64,000 nucleotides of DNA from assembly GCF_014284125.1 (NCBI RefSeq), contig NZ_JACOFX010000002.1, forward strand, positions 1-64,000, given 5' to 3'. The position numbers and the translations under genes were made by a program. The DNA comes from Undibacterium umbellatum. GTDB lineage: Bacteria > Pseudomonadota > Gammaproteobacteria > Burkholderiales > Burkholderiaceae_D. The notes under the pieces were generated by a model. It searched no databases and was not told where the DNA came from. It worked only from the letters and a program-made list of their open reading frames with translations. Shown here in pieces: positions 28,012 through 36,645 of this stretch. The number at the start of each line of letters is the position of its first letter. Position 1 is the stretch's first letter.

Positions 28012-28974
28012 ATGAGCGAATTGAATTTGAAATCTCTGGGCAAAGTAGGTGTGCTGTTTGGCGGGCGTTCTGCTGAACGTGAAATCTCCCTTATGTCTGG
28101 CAAAGGTGTCTTGCAAGCATTGTTGAGCAAGGGCGTAGATGCCCATCCTTTCGACACAGCAGAACGTAGCGTCGCAGAACTGGCAGCAGAAAAATTTGAT
28201 CGCGTCTTCATCGCCCTGCACGGTCGCTATGGTGAAGATGGCAGTCTGCAAGGTGTGCTGGAGCAATTGAATATTCCGTACACCGGCAGTGGTGTTATGG
28301 CATCGGCAATCGCCATGGACAAGATTTTTACCAAGCGCATCTGGCAGACTTACGGCCTGACGACCCCGGCTTATGCCGTACTGACTGCGCAGACTGAATT
28401 GCGCCGCGTTCCAGATGAACTGGGTTTGCCGCTTATCATCAAGCCGCCACATGAAGGTTCTACAATTGGCATCACCAAAGTAGTTGGTTATTCCGACATG
28501 CAGGAAGCTTATGCTCTGGCAGCCCAGTTTGATGAAGTGGTGCTGGCAGAAGAATTTATCGAAGGTCGTGAATTGACCGTGGCGATCCTGGGGAAAGGCG
28601 AACAGGCATATGCCTTGCCGATTACCGAGATCGTTGCTCCAGATGGTAATTATGATTACCAGAACAAGTATTTTACTGATGACACCAAATACATATGTCC
28701 GGCCGTTCTGGAAGAGGATTTGACCGATAGCATTCGCAAAATGGCAGTCGACGCCTATCGTGCACTCGATTGCGAAGGTTGGGCCAGGGTCGATGTCTTG
28801 TTGCGCAAGTCAGATAACAAACCGTTCTTAATAGAGATTAATACTTCACCAGGCATGACCGGGCACTCTCTGGTGCCGATGGCAGCCAAGGCAGTAGGCA
28901 TCAGTTATGAAGATTTATGTGTGGAAATCTTAAAGACGGCAAGTTTGAAAATTAGATCTGAACAAAAGAAGTAA
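28012..28974 (+). CDS. ddl: D-alanine:D-alanine ligase
   Basis: Ddl makes the D-Ala-D-Ala used by MurF. The 320-residue ATP-grasp enzyme has [50 protein letters not shown] and the magnesium-site [13 protein letters not shown]. It is of the DdlB type common inside dcw clusters. D-Ala supply may come partly from the alr gene 20 kb downstream. Confidence 0.97.
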   Translation: MSELNLKSLGKVGVLFGGRSAEREISLMSGKGVLQALLSKGVDAHPFDTAERSVAELAAEKFDRVFIALHGRYGEDGSLQGVLEQLNIPYTGSGVMASAIAMDKIFTKRIWQTYGLTTPAYAVLTAQTELRRVPDELGLPLIIKPPHEGSTIGITKVVGYSDMQEAYALAAQFDEVVLAEEFIEGRELTVAILGKGEQAYALPITEIVAPDGNYDYQNKYFTDDTKYICPAVLEEDLTDSIRKMAVDAYRALDCEGWARVDVLLRKSDNKPFLIEINTSPGMTGHSLVPMAAKAVGISYEDLCVEILKTASLKIRSEQKK

Positions 28975-28991
28975 ACAGTTAAGAGAAAAAA

Positions 28992-29783
28992 ATGTGGCAT
29001 GACAGCAAGCTGATGAACAATACCGCGAATGCCCTGTTTGGGCTGGTGCTGTTTTCCTTGTTGTTATCCGCTGTGTGGTGGGTCATTCAAAGGCCGTTGT
29101 TCACTTTGCAGGTGATACGGGTAGAGGCAGGAAGTGCGGCGGGTAGTGCAGGCCTGCGGCATGTGAACACACTGACGATCAGGAATACAGCCTTACCCAA
29201 GATCAGGGGTAATTTTTTTACCGCGAACCTGGATGCAGTGCGGTCCGCCTTTGAAACCGTGCCCTGGGTGCGCAAGGCCAGTGTACAAAGAGAATGGCCC
29301 AACAAGCTTGTCGTCACTTTGGAAGAACATGTGGCGCTGGGCACCTGGGGTGAAAACGGTCAGTTGATTTCTGCTAAGGGCGACGTGTTTACCGCCAACC
29401 TGGCAGAAGCGGAAGATGATGCAGATCTGGTTGCTCTGACTGGGCCGGATGGTAGTGAAAAAGAAGTACTGGCACAGTATGTGGAATTTAAAAACTGGTT
29501 TGCCAAAATTAACCTGGCGCCAGAATCGGTGAATTATTCCAGCCGCTATGCCTGGAGTCTGAAGCTGAATAATGGCATGCAGGTGCAATTGGGCAGGGTG
29601 CAGGACGCAACAACGCTCAAGAGCAGGGTGGATAAACTGATGACAGTTTACCCACAACTGCTGGCCAGTTTGCAGGACAGTATTGAAAGTGTGGACATGC
29701 GTTATCCGAATGGCCTGGCGCTCAAATCGAGCCATAGCAATCTCGGATCAAAAAAGCAAACAAAAGCAAGTGGAAAGACATGA
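28992..29783 (+). CDS. ftsQ: Cell division protein FtsQ
   Basis: FtsQ is a bitopic membrane protein that recruits FtsB and FtsL. The 263 residues have one membrane segment (about 13-36), a POTRA region (FTLQVIRVEAG... with RGNFFTANLDAVRSAFETVPWVRKASVQREWPN split across it) and a beta domain. VRKASVQREWP is the hallmark of the family. An ATG 30 bases downstream (MNNTAN) could also be the start. It overlaps ftsA by four bases. Confidence 0.95.
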   Translation: MWHDSKLMNNTANALFGLVLFSLLLSAVWWVIQRPLFTLQVIRVEAGSAAGSAGLRHVNTLTIRNTALPKIRGNFFTANLDAVRSAFETVPWVRKASVQREWPNKLVVTLEEHVALGTWGENGQLISAKGDVFTANLAEAEDDADLVALTGPDGSEKEVLAQYVEFKNWFAKINLAPESVNYSSRYAWSLKLNNGMQVQLGRVQDATTLKSRVDKLMTVYPQLLASLQDSIESVDMRYPNGLALKSSHSNLGSKKQTKASGKT

Positions 29784-31012
29784 CAAAAGACGCTAAAAAT
29801 CTGATCGTTGGTCTCGATATCGGCACCTCAAAAATTGTGGCTGTCGTGGCGGAAGTCATGCCTGACGGCAGGCATGAAGTCATAGGCCTGGGCCAGCACG
29901 AATCCAAGGGCTTGAAAAAAGGTGTAGTCGTCAATATCGAGGCGACAGTCGAATCCATACAGCGCGCTTTGGAAGAAGCCGAGTTGATGGCCGACTGCAA
30001 GATACGTAATGTGTATACCGGTATCGCTGGCAGCCATATCCGCAGTTTTAATTCCAGCGGCATGGTAGCGATCAAGGACAAAGAGGTCACCGCAGCTGAC
30101 GTTTCGCGTGTGATAGAAACTGCCAAGGCCGTCAACATACCGACAGATCAGCAATTGCTGCATACCTTGCCGCAAGAATTTATCGTCGATAGCCAGGATG
30201 ATGTGCGCGAACCGATAGGCATGAGCGGCATACGTCTGGAAGTCAAAGTGCATATCGTCACTGGTGCTGTGTCTGCGGTTCAGAATATCGTCAAGTGTGT
30301 ACGGCGCTGCGGCCTGGAAGTATCTGACCTGATTTTGCAACCGATGGCATCGGCGGAAGCTGTGCTGACCAAGGATGAAAAGGAACTGGGCGTGGTACTC
30401 ATCGATATCGGTGGTGGCACGACTGACGTGGCAGTATTTAGCGAAGGCGCGATACGTCATACCGCAGTGATACCGATTGCTGGCGATCAGATCACCAATG
30501 ATATCGCGATGGCTTTGCGCACCCCGACCTCAGAAGCAGAAGAAATCAAGGTGCGTTTTGGTGTCGCCAAGCAGGTATTGGCTGACCCGTCCGATACGTT
30601 GGAAGTACCTGGTCTGGGTGACCGTGGTCCGCGCTCCTTGTCGCGCCAGGCATTGGCCGCCGTCATCGAGCCGCGCGTAGAAGAATTGTTTGCGCTCGTG
30701 CATCAGGTGGTGCGTGAATCTGGTTATGAAGATGTGCTCTCATCCGGCATCGTTTTGACAGGCGGATCTGCTGCCATGCCGGGCATGGTGGAGATGGCAG
30801 AAGACATCTTTTTGAAACCGACCAGATTAGGCATGCCGGCGTACAGCGGGCAGTTGGCAGATGTCGTGCGCAGCCTCCGTTATGCCACGGTTTTAGGGTT
30901 GTTGTTGGAAGCGAAGAAGCAGTATTTGCGCGGTCATCTGGTCACTCGGCAAGAAGGTTCAGCCAAAGCGGTCTGGCAACGCATGAAAGAGTGGTTTTTA
31001 GGGAATTTTTAG
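29780..31012 (+). CDS. ftsA: Cell division protein FtsA
   Basis: FtsA, an actin-fold ATPase, ties FtsZ filaments to the membrane. The 410 residues contain the phosphate-1 loop GLDIGTSKIVAVVAEV, LIDIGGGTTDVAVF, the adenosine motif GIVLTGGSAAMPGMVEMAE, and a C-terminal amphipathic helix (AVWQRMKEWFLGNF) that targets the membrane. Confidence 0.97.
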   Translation: MTKDAKNLIVGLDIGTSKIVAVVAEVMPDGRHEVIGLGQHESKGLKKGVVVNIEATVESIQRALEEAELMADCKIRNVYTGIAGSHIRSFNSSGMVAIKDKEVTAADVSRVIETAKAVNIPTDQQLLHTLPQEFIVDSQDDVREPIGMSGIRLEVKVHIVTGAVSAVQNIVKCVRRCGLEVSDLILQPMASAEAVLTKDEKELGVVLIDIGGGTTDVAVFSEGAIRHTAVIPIAGDQITNDIAMALRTPTSEAEEIKVRFGVAKQVLADPSDTLEVPGLGDRGPRSLSRQALAAVIEPRVEELFALVHQVVRESGYEDVLSSGIVLTGGSAAMPGMVEMAEDIFLKPTRLGMPAYSGQLADVVRSLRYATVLGLLLEAKKQYLRGHLVTRQEGSAKAVWQRMKEWFLGNF

Positions 31013-31046
31013 CTTGTATTTTGTATCTAATTTAGTGTAGTCATTT

Positions 31047-31117
31047 TATAATAGTTCGATATACAGTTATTAGTCGCTAGTCGTCACATTCCGGTGATGC
31101 CTAGCGACTGATAACTG
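31047..31117 (+). promoter_or_regulatory. Possible ftsZ promoter and 54-base hairpin leader
   Basis: A perfect TATAAT lies at 31047-31052. TTGTAT at 31021 is the only -35-like box, with too long a spacer (20). Downstream, CAGTTAT (31064) pairs with ATAACTG (31111-31117), AGTCGCTAG (31072-31080) with CTAGCGACT (31101-31109), and TCAC with GTGA inside. One G-T pair and small internal mismatches remain. The hairpin ends eight bases before the ribosome site GGAGG of ftsZ. Confidence 0.6.
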
Positions 31118-31133
31118 CCTACCTGGAGGAGTC

Positions 31134-32336
31134 ATGATGGAGTTCGATATGGTTGATAACGCCACACAAGGCACCGTAATCAAGGTTGTCGGCGTAGGTG
31201 GCGCAGGCGGCAATGCGGTTCAGCACATGATCAACAAAGGCGTGTCCGGCGTTGAGTTCATAGCAGCAAACACAGATGCGCAAGCACTGTTGCAGTCGAA
31301 AGCAAACAATGTGATACAGATCGGTGAAACTGGTCTGGGTGCAGGCATGAAACCCGAAGTCGGCCGCAAGCTGGCGGAAGAGTCCCGTGCGCGCATTGAA
31401 GATGCATTGCGCGGCGCGCACATGGTATTTATCGCTGCAGGTATGGGCGGTGGTACTGGTACAGGTGCTGCGCCCGTAGTTGCACAAGTCGCCAAAGAAT
31501 TGGGTGCACTGACCGTTGCGGTGGTTTCCAAACCATTTTCTTACGAAGGTCAGAAATGCATGGACATCGCCGATGAAGGTCTGGAAGCCTTGTCTCAACA
31601 CGTCGATTCACTGATCATCATTCTCAACGAAAAACTCGAAGAGATTTATGAAGACGACAGCATGATCGAATGGCTGCAACATGCAGATGATGTCCTGAAC
31701 AATGCCGTCGCCGGTATTGCCGAGATCATCAATGTGCCTGGCCATATCAATGTCGACTTCAATGACGTGAAAACGATCATGGGCGAACAAGGCAAGGCCA
31801 TGATGGGTACAGCAACTGCTTCTGGCGTTGACCGTGCACGCATCGCTGCTGAACAGGCAGTCGCATCACCACTGCTGGACGGTATCGATTTGTCTGGTGC
31901 CCGCGGTGTGTTGGTGAATGTCACAGCCAGCCGTGGCCTGAAAGGTAAAGAGATCAAGGAAGTCATGTCCACTGTGCGCGCTTTTGCTGCGCCAGACGCA
32001 TCGATTGCTCAGGGTATCGCTTACGACGACAACATGGGTGACGATATCCGTGTAACGGTAGTTGCAACTGGCCTTGGCCGTGGCAAGAAAAATATTCAGC
32101 TGGTGCAAACACCTATGCTGCGTACCGGTACACACAATGAAACCGTGATGGCCAGCCCTGTCATGACTTCTGCCACCATCAGCACTGGTTCCGTAACCGG
32201 ATCAGCAGGCTTCGATGGCTTGAGCAAACCTGCAGTATGGCGCCGTGAATCTGCGTCAGAAACTGTACGTGCCCTGGAGAAAAATGGCATGGAAACTTAC
32301 GATATCCCAGCTTTCCTGCGCAAACAGGCCGACTGA
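31134..32336 (+). CDS. ftsZ: Cell division protein FtsZ
   Basis: FtsZ, the tubulin-like GTPase, forms the Z ring. The 400 residues have KVVGVGGAGGNAVQHM, the GTP signature AGMGGGTGTGAAPVVA, the synergy loop NVDFNDVKTIM, and the C-terminal peptide DIPAFLRKQAD that binds FtsA and ZapD. The ATG at 31134 follows CTGGAGGAGTC; a second ATG three bases later is possible. It is the last gene of the cluster, followed by a terminator. Confidence 0.98.
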   Translation: MMEFDMVDNATQGTVIKVVGVGGAGGNAVQHMINKGVSGVEFIAANTDAQALLQSKANNVIQIGETGLGAGMKPEVGRKLAEESRARIEDALRGAHMVFIAAGMGGGTGTGAAPVVAQVAKELGALTVAVVSKPFSYEGQKCMDIADEGLEALSQHVDSLIIILNEKLEEIYEDDSMIEWLQHADDVLNNAVAGIAEIINVPGHINVDFNDVKTIMGEQGKAMMGTATASGVDRARIAAEQAVASPLLDGIDLSGARGVLVNVTASRGLKGKEIKEVMSTVRAFAAPDASIAQGIAYDDNMGDDIRVTVVATGLGRGKKNIQLVQTPMLRTGTHNETVMASPVMTSATISTGSVTGSAGFDGLSKPAVWRRESASETVRALEKNGMETYDIPAFLRKQAD

Positions 32337-32355
32337 TTTATCTGGTTTTCTGCAG

Positions 32356-32390
32356 AACGCCAGCTTCGGAAGAGGCTGGCGTTTTTATTT
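32356..32390 (+). terminator. Terminator of the division cluster
   Basis: AACGCCAGC pairs with GCTGGCGTT across a 10-base loop and is followed by TTTTATTT. Confidence 0.9.
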
Positions 32391-32417
32391 GGTAGATCGA
32401 AAAGCCAGACCGACAAG

Positions 32418-32620
32418 CTCACCACAGAGACACAAAGGCACAGAGAAAGGCAAGAGAAATGCTGTGTTTGGTTAGGTATCAGACTTATCGTAAAGATTCT
32501 ATTTCTGGTGAAGACAATACTTTAAAACACTATTGGTTCAGCGTGGCGCGATATCAAGCACTTATTCCGATTGTTTTTCTCTTGCTCTTCTCTGTGTATC
32601 TTTGCCTCTGTGTTGAGAGG
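32418..32620 (+). repeat. Long inverted repeat of the CACAGAG type, copy 2
   Basis: The left arm (ACCACAGAGACACAAAGGCA then CAGAGAAAGG, 32420-32450) is an imperfect reverse complement of the right arm (CTTCTCTGTGTATCTTTGCC then TCTGTGTTGAG, 32587-32618). Arms resemble those at 2141-2270 in sequence and orientation, while the spacer differs and is about 140 bases. No ORF inside looks real. It fills the gap between the ftsZ terminator and the peroxiredoxin gene. Confidence 0.7.
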
Positions 32621-32770
32621 ACTTTCCTTTAACCTCTGCAAGAAAATTCTAGCTCAGGCATACTTGCGTCCTTCACTGTCGGTGTTGATATGGCTCAAAC
32701 TTCCTGCTTTTGGCGGAGGCGGCATACAGCAAGGCTTTGAATATCCGAATACTTATCTAGGGAGCATAAA

Positions 32771-33277
32771 ATGACAATCAAGATTGGCGATACCCTGCCT
32801 GAAGGCAGCCTGGCAGAATTTATTGAAGTGGAATCTGAAGGATGTTCACTCGGACCAAATACCTTCAAAGTCGCAGACCTGACCAAAGGTAAAACCATTG
32901 CGATTTTTGGCCTGCCTGGCGCGTACACGCCAACTTGCTCAGCTAAGCATGTGCCTGGCTATGTTGCACTGGCAGCAGATTTGAAAGCCAAGGGCGTTGA
33001 TGAAATCTGGTGCATCTCCGTGAATGATGCATTCGTCATGGGCGCATGGGGCCGTGACCAAAAATCCACAGGCATCGTCCGCATGATGGCTGACGGCAAT
33101 GCAGATTTCAGCAAAGCATTGGGTCTGGATGCAGATTTCAGCAAATTCGGTATGGGTACACGTTCCCAGCGTTACTCCTTGCTGGCGGTTGACGGTGTCG
33201 TCAAGCAACTGAATATCGAAGAAGGCGGCAAGTTTGAAGTGTCAAACGCAGAAACTCTGCTGGCACAATTAAGCTAA
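32771..33277 (+). CDS. Peroxiredoxin of the Prx5 type
   Basis: This 168-residue thiol peroxidase should reduce hydrogen peroxide and organic or lipid hydroperoxides. The active site PGAYTPTCSAKHVPGY carries the peroxidatic cysteine (PxxxTxxC), and WCISVNDAFVMGAW and MGTRSQRYSLL are typical of the Prx5/AhpE-like glutaredoxin-dependent group. The ATG at 32771 follows AGGGAGC. It stands alone between a repeat and a two-way terminator. Confidence 0.95.
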   Translation: MTIKIGDTLPEGSLAEFIEVESEGCSLGPNTFKVADLTKGKTIAIFGLPGAYTPTCSAKHVPGYVALAADLKAKGVDEIWCISVNDAFVMGAWGRDQKSTGIVRMMADGNADFSKALGLDADFSKFGMGTRSQRYSLLAVDGVVKQLNIEEGGKFEVSNAETLLAQLS

Positions 33278-33300
33278 TCAGGGCTTCTGACTCGCATAAA

Positions 33301-33337
33301 AAATGGCGCTCAGTTTTTGAACTGAGCGCCATTTTTA
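33301..33337. terminator. Bidirectional terminator between peroxiredoxin and GNAT genes
   Basis: AAATGGCGCTCAGTT pairs with AACTGAGCGCCATTT around TTTG. A-rich and T-rich flanks allow it to stop transcripts from both sides. Confidence 0.9.
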
Positions 33338-33352
33338 TACTATGCGATATTT

Positions 33353-33844
33353 TTATTCAAGCGACTTGCTCATGATGTGTGACTGCACGCCATAACCCTG
33401 AGCTGCATAAAAATTCATGGCATTGCGGTTGAAGTCAAAGACTTCCAGCCTGATCTCCACTGCATCATGCTCGAGCGCCCAACTCGTCGCACCATCCATC
33501 AATAATTTTCCTATCCCCAGTTTTTGATGCGCATCAGAAACCACGATCGTGCCTAAGCGGCAGATACGACGACGGTACAAGAAGGGAATAGTCGTGTTTT
33601 CATTCCAGCTCATGGTGATAAAACCCAGGACTTGCTCACCATCGCAAGCCAGCAATGCACAGCCCGCAGGGTTTTCAAAAGTGCTGTGCCAGAATTGGCG
33701 GTCAAGTTCGCGATTTGTTTTTTGTACGAAAACATCGGGGGCAGCGGCGTGGTGTTGGGCATTGATTTGATCGCTGAGATCGCACATGGCATCCAGATCA
33801 GTGACGGTAGCGCGGCAAATTTGAATTGTTGTTTTTGTATTCAT
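33353..33844 (-). CDS. GNAT-family N-acetyltransferase
   Basis: The 163-residue protein has the GNAT fold, with [23 protein letters not shown] holding the acetyl-CoA-binding Q-x-x-G-x-G/L loop, then [23 protein letters not shown], the usual C-terminal strand-helix. Substrate is unknown. It is divergent from lpxC, with about 70 bases between the coding starts. Confidence 0.9.
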   Translation of the reverse strand: MNTKTTIQICRATVTDLDAMCDLSDQINAQHHAAAPDVFVQKTNRELDRQFWHSTFENPAGCALLACDGEQVLGFITMSWNENTTIPFLYRRRICRLGTIVVSDAHQKLGIGKLLMDGATSWALEHDAVEIRLEVFDFNRNAMNFYAAQGYGVQSHIMSKSLE

Positions 33845-33903
33845 TTTTAAGATGTGAAACGGCTAATTTTCCTCGTGCCTGCATGGGAAATTGCCTGAAA
33901 CGC

Positions 33904-33909
33904 TATAAT
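33904..33909 (+). promoter_or_regulatory. -10 box immediately before lpxC
   Basis: A perfect TATAAT ends six bases before the ATG of lpxC. Transcription from it would begin at or next to the A of the start codon, giving a leaderless message. No good -35 is seen at 17 bases, and no ribosome site precedes the ATG. Confidence 0.45.
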
Positions 33910-33915
33910 AGCGCG

Positions 33916-34851
33916 ATGTTAAAGCAAAGAACCATCAAACAAGTCGTGAAGACCGTTGGAGTTGGCCTGCATTCAGGCACCAAGGTTGAACTCGTCATGC
34001 GCCCGGCACCAGTAGATACCGGCATTATTTTCACGCGTACCGATTTGAATCCACCAGTGGTATTGCCCGCCCAGGCTTTGGCCGTGGGTGATACCCGCAT
34101 GGCTTCGACCTTGTCGAATGAGCATGGCAAAGTATCAACGGTAGAGCATTTGCTGTCTGCCTGCGCAGGCCTGGGTATAGATAATCTGTACATTGATGTC
34201 AGTGCAGAAGAAATCCCCATCATGGATGGTTCGGCCTCATCTTTCGTGTATTTATTGCAGCAGGCGGGCATGCAGGAACAAAACGCGGCCAAGAAATTTA
34301 TTCGTGTCTTGAAACCGGTAGAAATCCGAGAAGGTAGCGGCAAGTCTGAGAAATGGGCCAGGCTGGAGCCCTTTAATGGTTTCAAGCTGCATTTCTTTAT
34401 TGAGTTCAATCATCCTGCCGTCGATGGTACGGTGCAAACGGCAGAAGTTGATTTTGCCAGCGCCACCTTTGTGCAGGACGTTGCCAGGGCGCGCACTTTT
34501 GGCTTTATGCAGGATGTGGAAATGCTCAGGGGCATAGGGCTGGCGCGTGGTGGCTCCATGGAAAATGCCATCGTCATGGATGAATACCGTATCCTGAATT
34601 CAGACGGTCTGCGCTTTGATGATGAATTCGTCCGCCACAAAATCCTGGATGCGATTGGCGATTTATACCTGATCGGCCATCCTTTCCTGGCCAGTTATAC
34701 GGCCCACAAGTCTGGACATGGTTTGAATAATCAGTTATTGCGTGCCTTGCTGGCCCAACCCGATGCTTATGAAATCGTCAGCTTTGACGATCTGGGCACT
34801 GCACCACCGACTTATGCTACGCAAGTGGATAGAGAGTGGGCGCTCGCTTGA
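33916..34851 (+). CDS. lpxC: UDP-3-O-acyl-GlcNAc deacetylase LpxC
   Basis: LpxC carries out the committed step of lipid A synthesis, a zinc-dependent deacetylation. The 311 residues begin [21 protein letters not shown]. They contain the zinc-binding [42 protein letters not shown] and [12 protein letters not shown] with catalytic histidines. I start at ATG 33916, as the open frame upstream to 33826 lacks family similarity. Confidence 0.97.
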   Translation: MLKQRTIKQVVKTVGVGLHSGTKVELVMRPAPVDTGIIFTRTDLNPPVVLPAQALAVGDTRMASTLSNEHGKVSTVEHLLSACAGLGIDNLYIDVSAEEIPIMDGSASSFVYLLQQAGMQEQNAAKKFIRVLKPVEIREGSGKSEKWARLEPFNGFKLHFFIEFNHPAVDGTVQTAEVDFASATFVQDVARARTFGFMQDVEMLRGIGLARGGSMENAIVMDEYRILNSDGLRFDDEFVRHKILDAIGDLYLIGHPFLASYTAHKSGHGLNNQLLRALLAQPDAYEIVSFDDLGTAPPTYATQVDREWALA

Positions 34852-34886
34852 GGCTGGATTTAGCCCAGTGGCCGTCTCTGCTGATA

Positions 34887-35390
34887 TCAGCCGCCAGAAC
34901 GATGACGCTCTATCAAACGGCTTAGTGCTGCGCGCAAATCAGCATTCTGGGGAGTGTCTTCCAGTGCATGTTCCAATTGATCAAAAGCCTGCAAGGCCTT
35001 GCCTGAAAAAGCTATTTGCTTAACGGCAATAGGTTTCTCCACGACACGCCTGACTTGTACTTTGATGCGGATTGCGTTAATCTGCCATCCCCGTTCTTGT
35101 AAAAAAGCTTGCAGTTTCGGACATTGCTGTTTCAATTTGGTCGCCAGTGCGGCATTTGGCGCAGAGAGCGTCAACTGACCTTCCGTTACTTGCATGACCT
35201 CACATGAGGCAAATATCGGCGGCAGTATGAGTCCACAGTCTTTTTGCAGCTTCAGATTGCGCTGTACTGTGGGCAGTAGTTGCGAGATTTTCTCGTTACT
35301 GCGCAAAAAGTCAGCGGCTTCGCTGGCACCAGGCACTTTGCGACCGCGTTTAATGTTAATAGGATAGGTAGGGCGTGAGAATGTGGACAT
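34887..35390 (-). CDS. DciA-like protein (DUF721)
   Basis: About 167 residues. The N-terminal half matches the DUF721 / DciA domain, which in most bacteria helps load the replicative helicase DnaB: AADFLRSNEKISQLLPTVQ, then LTLSAPNAALATKLKQQCPKLQAFL. A helical tail follows. Betaproteobacterial genomes usually place this gene between lpxC and an M23 peptidase gene before secA, as here. Start chosen at ATG 35390; in-frame codons upstream are also possible. Confidence 0.85.
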   Translation of the reverse strand: MSTFSRPTYPINIKRGRKVPGASEAADFLRSNEKISQLLPTVQRNLKLQKDCGLILPPIFASCEVMQVTEGQLTLSAPNAALATKLKQQCPKLQAFLQERGWQINAIRIKVQVRRVVEKPIAVKQIAFSGKALQAFDQLEHALEDTPQNADLRAALSRLIERHRSGG

Positions 35391-35472
35391 GCGCATTACC
35401 TTACCACAAACACGACTGTCCGGCTGTCGCAAAGACTACCGTCCAGTCTATTGTTTTCAGAGGAGCATATTG

Positions 35473-36423
35473 ATGCAAATCATTTTGATGCACTCCCGTT
35501 TTACCCAGGCAAAGTCAGTGACTTTGTCTTCCCGTCATGTCATTCTTGGCGCATTTGCTTTCCTGCTTGTCATCACTTTCTGTGCCGCCCTGATGGCAGC
35601 CATGACTCTCAAGCTGGCCAGTGCCGACTTGCCGTTTTTGCGCGATCTGGTGCCAGTGGCTGCTACTAGTGATGCAGGTAATAAAGATAAGTTCATGAAA
35701 GAAAATCTGGCTGCGATGGCCGCCAAGTTGGGTGAAATGCAGGCGCAACTGATACGCCTGGATGCCCTCGGTGAGAGGGTGCAGGGTCTGGCTGGCGTCA
35801 AGCCGGAAGAATTCAATTTCAAGGAATTGCCGGGCCGCGGTGGTCCTGAAGTATCCACCCAGCCTGCCCAGGAGTTGAACCTGGCGGAATTCCAGGCGGC
35901 ACTGGCAGCGATGTCAGTAGATATAGAACACCGCTCAGATTATATGAATGTGGTGGAAACCAAGCTCATGGGTTTCAAGGTGCAATCCAAGCTCTTGCCC
36001 ACGATACAACCCGTTAATGTTGCTTATAATGCATCTGGTTTTGGCTGGCGACTAGACCCTTTCTCTGGTCGTAGTGCTTTTCACGAAGGAATAGATTTCT
36101 CAGGTCCCAGCGGCACCCCTATTGTTGCGGCGGCAGGTGGCGTGGTGGTGGTGGCAGAATATCATCCGCAATTTGGCAATATGGTAGAAATCGATCATGG
36201 TGGTGAAATCATGACACGCTATGCTCACTCTTCCAGGATCCATGTCAAGTTGGGTGATATTGTGAAGCGCGGTCAGCATATCGCTGATATAGGTTCTACC
36301 GGCCGTTCCACTGGCGCACATTTGCACTTTGAAGTGCATGTCAAGGGCGTGCCGCAAAATCCCCATAAATTTTTGTCTGCAGGTGCTAATCAAGCCAATC
36401 TTGCAGCATTAAATCAAAAATAA
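35473..36423 (+). CDS. M23-family peptidoglycan endopeptidase, membrane-anchored
   Basis: From ATG 35473 (with GAGGAGC upstream) the protein has 316 residues: one N-terminal membrane segment (about 23-45), a helical linker, and a LytM/M23 domain. Zinc ligands are seen in HEGIDFSGPSGTPI and in HLHFEVHVKG; RYAHSSRIHVKLGD is also conserved. It should cut peptide cross-links in the periplasm or act as a regulator of such enzymes. The gene sits directly before secA, as is common in this order. Confidence 0.93.
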   Translation: MQIILMHSRFTQAKSVTLSSRHVILGAFAFLLVITFCAALMAAMTLKLASADLPFLRDLVPVAATSDAGNKDKFMKENLAAMAAKLGEMQAQLIRLDALGERVQGLAGVKPEEFNFKELPGRGGPEVSTQPAQELNLAEFQAALAAMSVDIEHRSDYMNVVETKLMGFKVQSKLLPTIQPVNVAYNASGFGWRLDPFSGRSAFHEGIDFSGPSGTPIVAAAGGVVVVAEYHPQFGNMVEIDHGGEIMTRYAHSSRIHVKLGDIVKRGQHIADIGSTGRSTGAHLHFEVHVKGVPQNPHKFLSAGANQANLAALNQK

Positions 36424-36645
36424 CTTGAGTTTGCAGATTCAGGCACCAACTGCGACTCTGCATCTGCGATTTGTTTGCCGGATTGTTGATCATTTTTCGC
36501 TCGTCCTTGCTTAATTGTCAGGCAAAAACGCGCAATTACTGGTTAATTGAGTGTCGCATGGTAAAATCACAGGTTAGCCTATTGTTGCTGTTAAATTAAT
36601 CACTTTTCAGCTGCTTTTTTAAGAATTTAACTTTCCGTTCATAGC

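Noticed and set aside
32571..32774. Plus-strand ORF of 67 codons inside the second palindromic repeat
   Set aside because: It is repeat sequence without ribosome site; the repeat explains the open frame.
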